DNA from: Candidatus Krumholzibacteriia bacterium
GTDB lineage: Bacteria > Krumholzibacteriota > Krumholzibacteriia > LZORAL124-64-63
Direction: 5' to 3'
NCBI GenBank assembly: GCA_030590265.1
Contig: JAUUYW010000172.1
Location: 1-7,110 of the forward strand
Length of the DNA stretch: 7,110 nucleotides
Position 1 is the stretch's first letter, and each line of letters begins with the position of its first letter. Under the pieces are notes generated by a model. The model had not been told where the DNA came from. It saw only the letters and a list, made by a program, of their open reading frames with translations, and did not search any database. The position numbers were made by a program, and so were the translations under genes. Shown piece by piece: positions 4,721-7,110 of the stretch.

Positions 4721-7110
4721 ATGGCAAACGGTGATTTTTTCAAACGCCTTTTTTCAAAACTGAATCAGCCTTCTCCAGAACCCAAATATGACAAGGCAGT
4801 CCAGTTGCAGCTGGCCAAGAACCAGGCGGTCATGGTTGACAGCTACATCGAAGACCTGGGCTCCCCGGCTGCTCTTTTGGACAAGCTGGAGTTCAATGCA
4901 GGCATCAAATTTTTGGATGTCCCTTGTTTCAGCAACCTGGAGTTGCTGGAGGTCAGTGATAATCCAGCAGAGGCTCTTTGGCAGATGAGTATCATGGCCG
5001 TCAGTCGGCGCGACGCCGACCCGGCGCTGGTTGCCCCCTTGCTCAAATTGTTCGACCAAGGCGGGCCCTGGCACAAGTTTTTCGTGATGAAAGCCCTGTT
5101 GGTGCATACGCCCATCGAACGTTCCCTGACCGGTGAATTCATCTTCATGTACCGGGGACTTGAAGGCCCTTTTCTCGAATTCAATTTCAAGATCACCGTC
5201 CCGGTGGTACTGCAGCGTCTGAAGGAGGGCGAAAAACCCTCTTTTGGTGCACTCCTGCAAAAACTGGATATTGAAAAAGCGGATGAATTGCAGACAATCC
5301 TGACAGCAGCCCTTGAGACGGCCCTGGTCGAGGCAATAGCCCCTCTGCAAACCGAACTCGATCAGTGGCGCTCAACTTTTGTCGACCACAGGGTCCTGCA
5401 AACCATAGGCCGCATCTGGGAAGCCAAATCCGACGCCGGATTGCTGGTGATTGACCACACCCAGCTCGATAATCAGGTGAAGGATGTTCTGCGATTTCTG
5501 GAGCAGAACCCTCGCCGCTCTGTGCTGCTGACCGGCGAACAGGGGGTGGGGAAAACCGCCATCATGCGCCTGGTGGCTCGCCAACTCATGAGCCAGGGCG
5601 GGATTGTTTTCCAGGCCTCGGGGGCTGACATGATCGCCGGCCAAAAGTACATCGGTGATCTTGAGCAACGGATCAAGGAGCTTTTGCAACAATTGGGCGG
5701 CCGCCGGCAGGTTCTGTGGTATGTGCCGGACTTTCAATCTCTTGGTTGGGTCGGAACCCATCAGTTTTCCCGCAGCAGCGTTCTGGATCTCATTTTACCC
5801 CAATTGGAATCAGGTCAGATCACCGTCATCGGCGAGTTGCCGGTCACGGCCTATGAACAACTGGTGCAGGATCAGCCACGGTTGCTGACTGCCTGTGAAA
5901 TTTGCCGAATTCAGCCCCTGGATGAGACAGTATCATTGGAACTGGCCTCCTCTTGGTCGGCGGCCCTCACTCCTGAGGGTGGTCCTCCACTTCTGCCCAA
6001 GGCCACCGCGCACGAAGCTTGGCTTTTGGCACGGCAATATTTGCGGGATCGGGAGGCACCAGGCTGCCTGATGGAGTTTCTGGATCAGACCCGCAAGCAG
6101 ATGCGGGTTAATTCCCAAGAAATGACGCAGATAACCCGGGATGATCTGATCAACACTCTGACAGTCATGACCAGTCTGCCGCGCCAAATTCTCGACGACA
6201 GGCAGATGCTGGATCCGGAAGAGCTGCGCACATTTTTTGGCCAGCGCATTCTGGGCCAACCCGAAGCCGTGCAATGCCTCATCGAACGCATCACTTTGCT
6301 CAAGGCGGGGTTGACTGATCCGTCTCGACCCCAAGGCGTCTTTCTGTTTGCCGGGCCCACAGGCACCGGCAAGACCGAAATCGCCAAGGCTCTCGCCACC
6401 TTTCTGTTCGGATCCGAAGAACGGCTGCTGCGCTACGACATGAGCGAATTCCAAGCTCCTGAAAGCCTGGAACGATTAGTGGGCGACGGGCAAAATCTCG
6501 ATCGCCAATCGTTGACTCTCAAGATCCGCAAGCAACCCTTTTCGGTCATTCTGCTGGACGAGTTCGAGAAGGCTCATCCGAAAGTTTGGGATTTGTTCCT
6601 GCAGGTGTTCGACGACGGACGTCTGACCGACCCCATGGGCCGCACCTCGGATTTCCGCCACGCCATCATCATTCTCACCTCGAATTTGGGTGGGCAGGCG
6701 GCCACGGGAATCGGCCTGGGTTTCGACCAGGACAGCGAAGGATTCCGGGCCACCGATGTGGGCCGGGCCGTGGAACGCGCCTTCCGTCCCGAGTTTCTCA
6801 ACCGATTGGATCGGGTGATTGTCTTTAGGCCTTTCACCCGGGAGGTCATGGGTGAGATCCTGGACAAGGAGTTGCTTGACCTGCAAAAACGCCGCGGATT
6901 GCGCAATCGCAGGTGGGATATGGTTTGGGAAGATTCGGCTCTGGAATTTCTGCTGGACAAGGGTTTCAGTCCCACCCTGGGTGCTCGGCCCTTGAAGCGG
7001 GCCATCGAACGTTACCTTCTAACGCCTTTGGCCGAAACCATCGTCAAGGGAGTGTTTCCGGCCGGTGAACAGTTTCTCTATATCCAGGCCCAGGATGATC
7101 ATTTGCTGAC
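4721..7110 (+). CDS. ClpA/ClpB-like two-module AAA+ ATPase with a degenerate first module (3' end outside window)
   Basis: 796 codons are visible without a stop. The start ATG 4721 has GGAG at 4709-4712, eight bases upstream. Residues 1-235 form an N-terminal region that is not a recognisable Clp repeat domain. Module D1 (about 240-480) has Walker A GEQGVGKT (272-279) and the pore-loop motif AGQKYIGDLEQR (306-317). Its Walker B DE reads PD (336-337), the sensor-1 region reads GELP (371-374), and the arginine-finger ARRF is replaced by LTAC (389-392). Module D2 (about 503-796) has Walker A GPTGTGKT (545-552), Walker B VILLDEFEKAHP (609-620), sensor 1 TSNLG (653-657), arginine finger FRPEFLNRLD (688-697) and sensor 2 GARPLKR (754-760), and looks active. 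The Walker-to-Walker distance is 273 residues, close to ClpA and too short for the ClpB coiled-coil middle domain. By family knowledge it should thread or remodel proteins as a ring. By comparison with ClpA, only some tens of residues are probably missing. Confidence 0.92.
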   Translation, partial: MANGDFFKRLFSKLNQPSPEPKYDKAVQLQLAKNQAVMVDSYIEDLGSPAALLDKLEFNAGIKFLDVPCFSNLELLEVSDNPAEALWQMSIMAVSRRDADPALVAPLLKLFDQGGPWHKFFVMKALLVHTPIERSLTGEFIFMYRGLEGPFLEFNFKITVPVVLQRLKEGEKPSFGALLQKLDIEKADELQTILTAALETALVEAIAPLQTELDQWRSTFVDHRVLQTIGRIWEAKSDAGLLVIDHTQLDNQVKDVLRFLEQNPRRSVLLTGEQGVGKTAIMRLVARQLMSQGGIVFQASGADMIAGQKYIGDLEQRIKELLQQLGGRRQVLWYVPDFQSLGWVGTHQFSRSSVLDLILPQLESGQITVIGELPVTAYEQLVQDQPRLLTACEICRIQPLDETVSLELASSWSAALTPEGGPPLLPKATAHEAWLLARQYLRDREAPGCLMEFLDQTRKQMRVNSQEMTQITRDDLINTLTVMTSLPRQILDDRQMLDPEELRTFFGQRILGQPEAVQCLIERITLLKAGLTDPSRPQGVFLFAGPTGTGKTEIAKALATFLFGSEERLLRYDMSEFQAPESLERLVGDGQNLDRQSLTLKIRKQPFSVILLDEFEKAHPKVWDLFLQVFDDGRLTDPMGRTSDFRHAIIILTSNLGGQAATGIGLGFDQDSEGFRATDVGRAVERAFRPEFLNRLDRVIVFRPFTREVMGEILDKELLDLQKRRGLRNRRWDMVWEDSALEFLLDKGFSPTLGARPLKRAIERYLLTPLAETIVKGVFPAGEQFLYIQAQDDHLL

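Noticed and set aside
4575..4763. 62-residue open frame on the + strand across the ATPase start
   Set aside because: It has a TTG start without a ribosome site, runs through the regulatory gap and overlaps the better supported ATG at 4721 in another frame.

Overview
The window reads as a piece of a Gram-negative, probably proteobacterial, chromosome of moderate GC. The evidence is an outer-membrane TonB-dependent receptor with a signal peptide and a C-terminal aromatic residue, a one-chain iron-sulfur L-serine dehydratase, and an ATPase related to ClpA/ClpB. I cannot fix the genus from sequence alone. No tRNA, rRNA, CRISPR array, insertion sequence or integrase is visible.

Left part (1-1968, + strand): the 3' end of a TPR-repeat protein, then a complete L-serine ammonia-lyase gene (sdaA). 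sdaA meets the receptor gene tail to tail across a strong hairpin that could stop transcription from both sides.

Middle part (1969-4550, - strand): an apparent two-gene unit read right to left. First comes a small exported protein with 12 cysteines, preceded by a plausible sigma70-type promoter. After 96 bases comes a TonB-dependent receptor. Its plug carries CxxxM and a later stretch carries HxM, the pair of motifs known from the copper receptor OprC of Pseudomonas aeruginosa. I infer a copper-acquisition or copper-handling module in which an undescribed Cys-rich periplasmic or secreted partner works with an OprC-like receptor. This is the best candidate for something new here.

Right part (4551-7110, + strand): a divergent gene for a two-module AAA+ ATPase of ClpA/ClpB type that runs off the window. 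Its first ATPase module keeps Walker A and the pore-loop tyrosine but has lost the Walker B acid pair, the usual sensor-1 residues and the usual arginine fingers. The second module looks fully catalytic but lacks the usual GYVG pore loop. The roughly 235-residue N-terminal part matches no Clp N-domain that I recognise. The shared upstream region of the two divergent transcripts contains a 7+7 inverted repeat close to the ATPase start.

The three blocks (sdaA side, copper-like pair, AAA+ gene) have no evident joint pathway. Their adjacency may be accidental.
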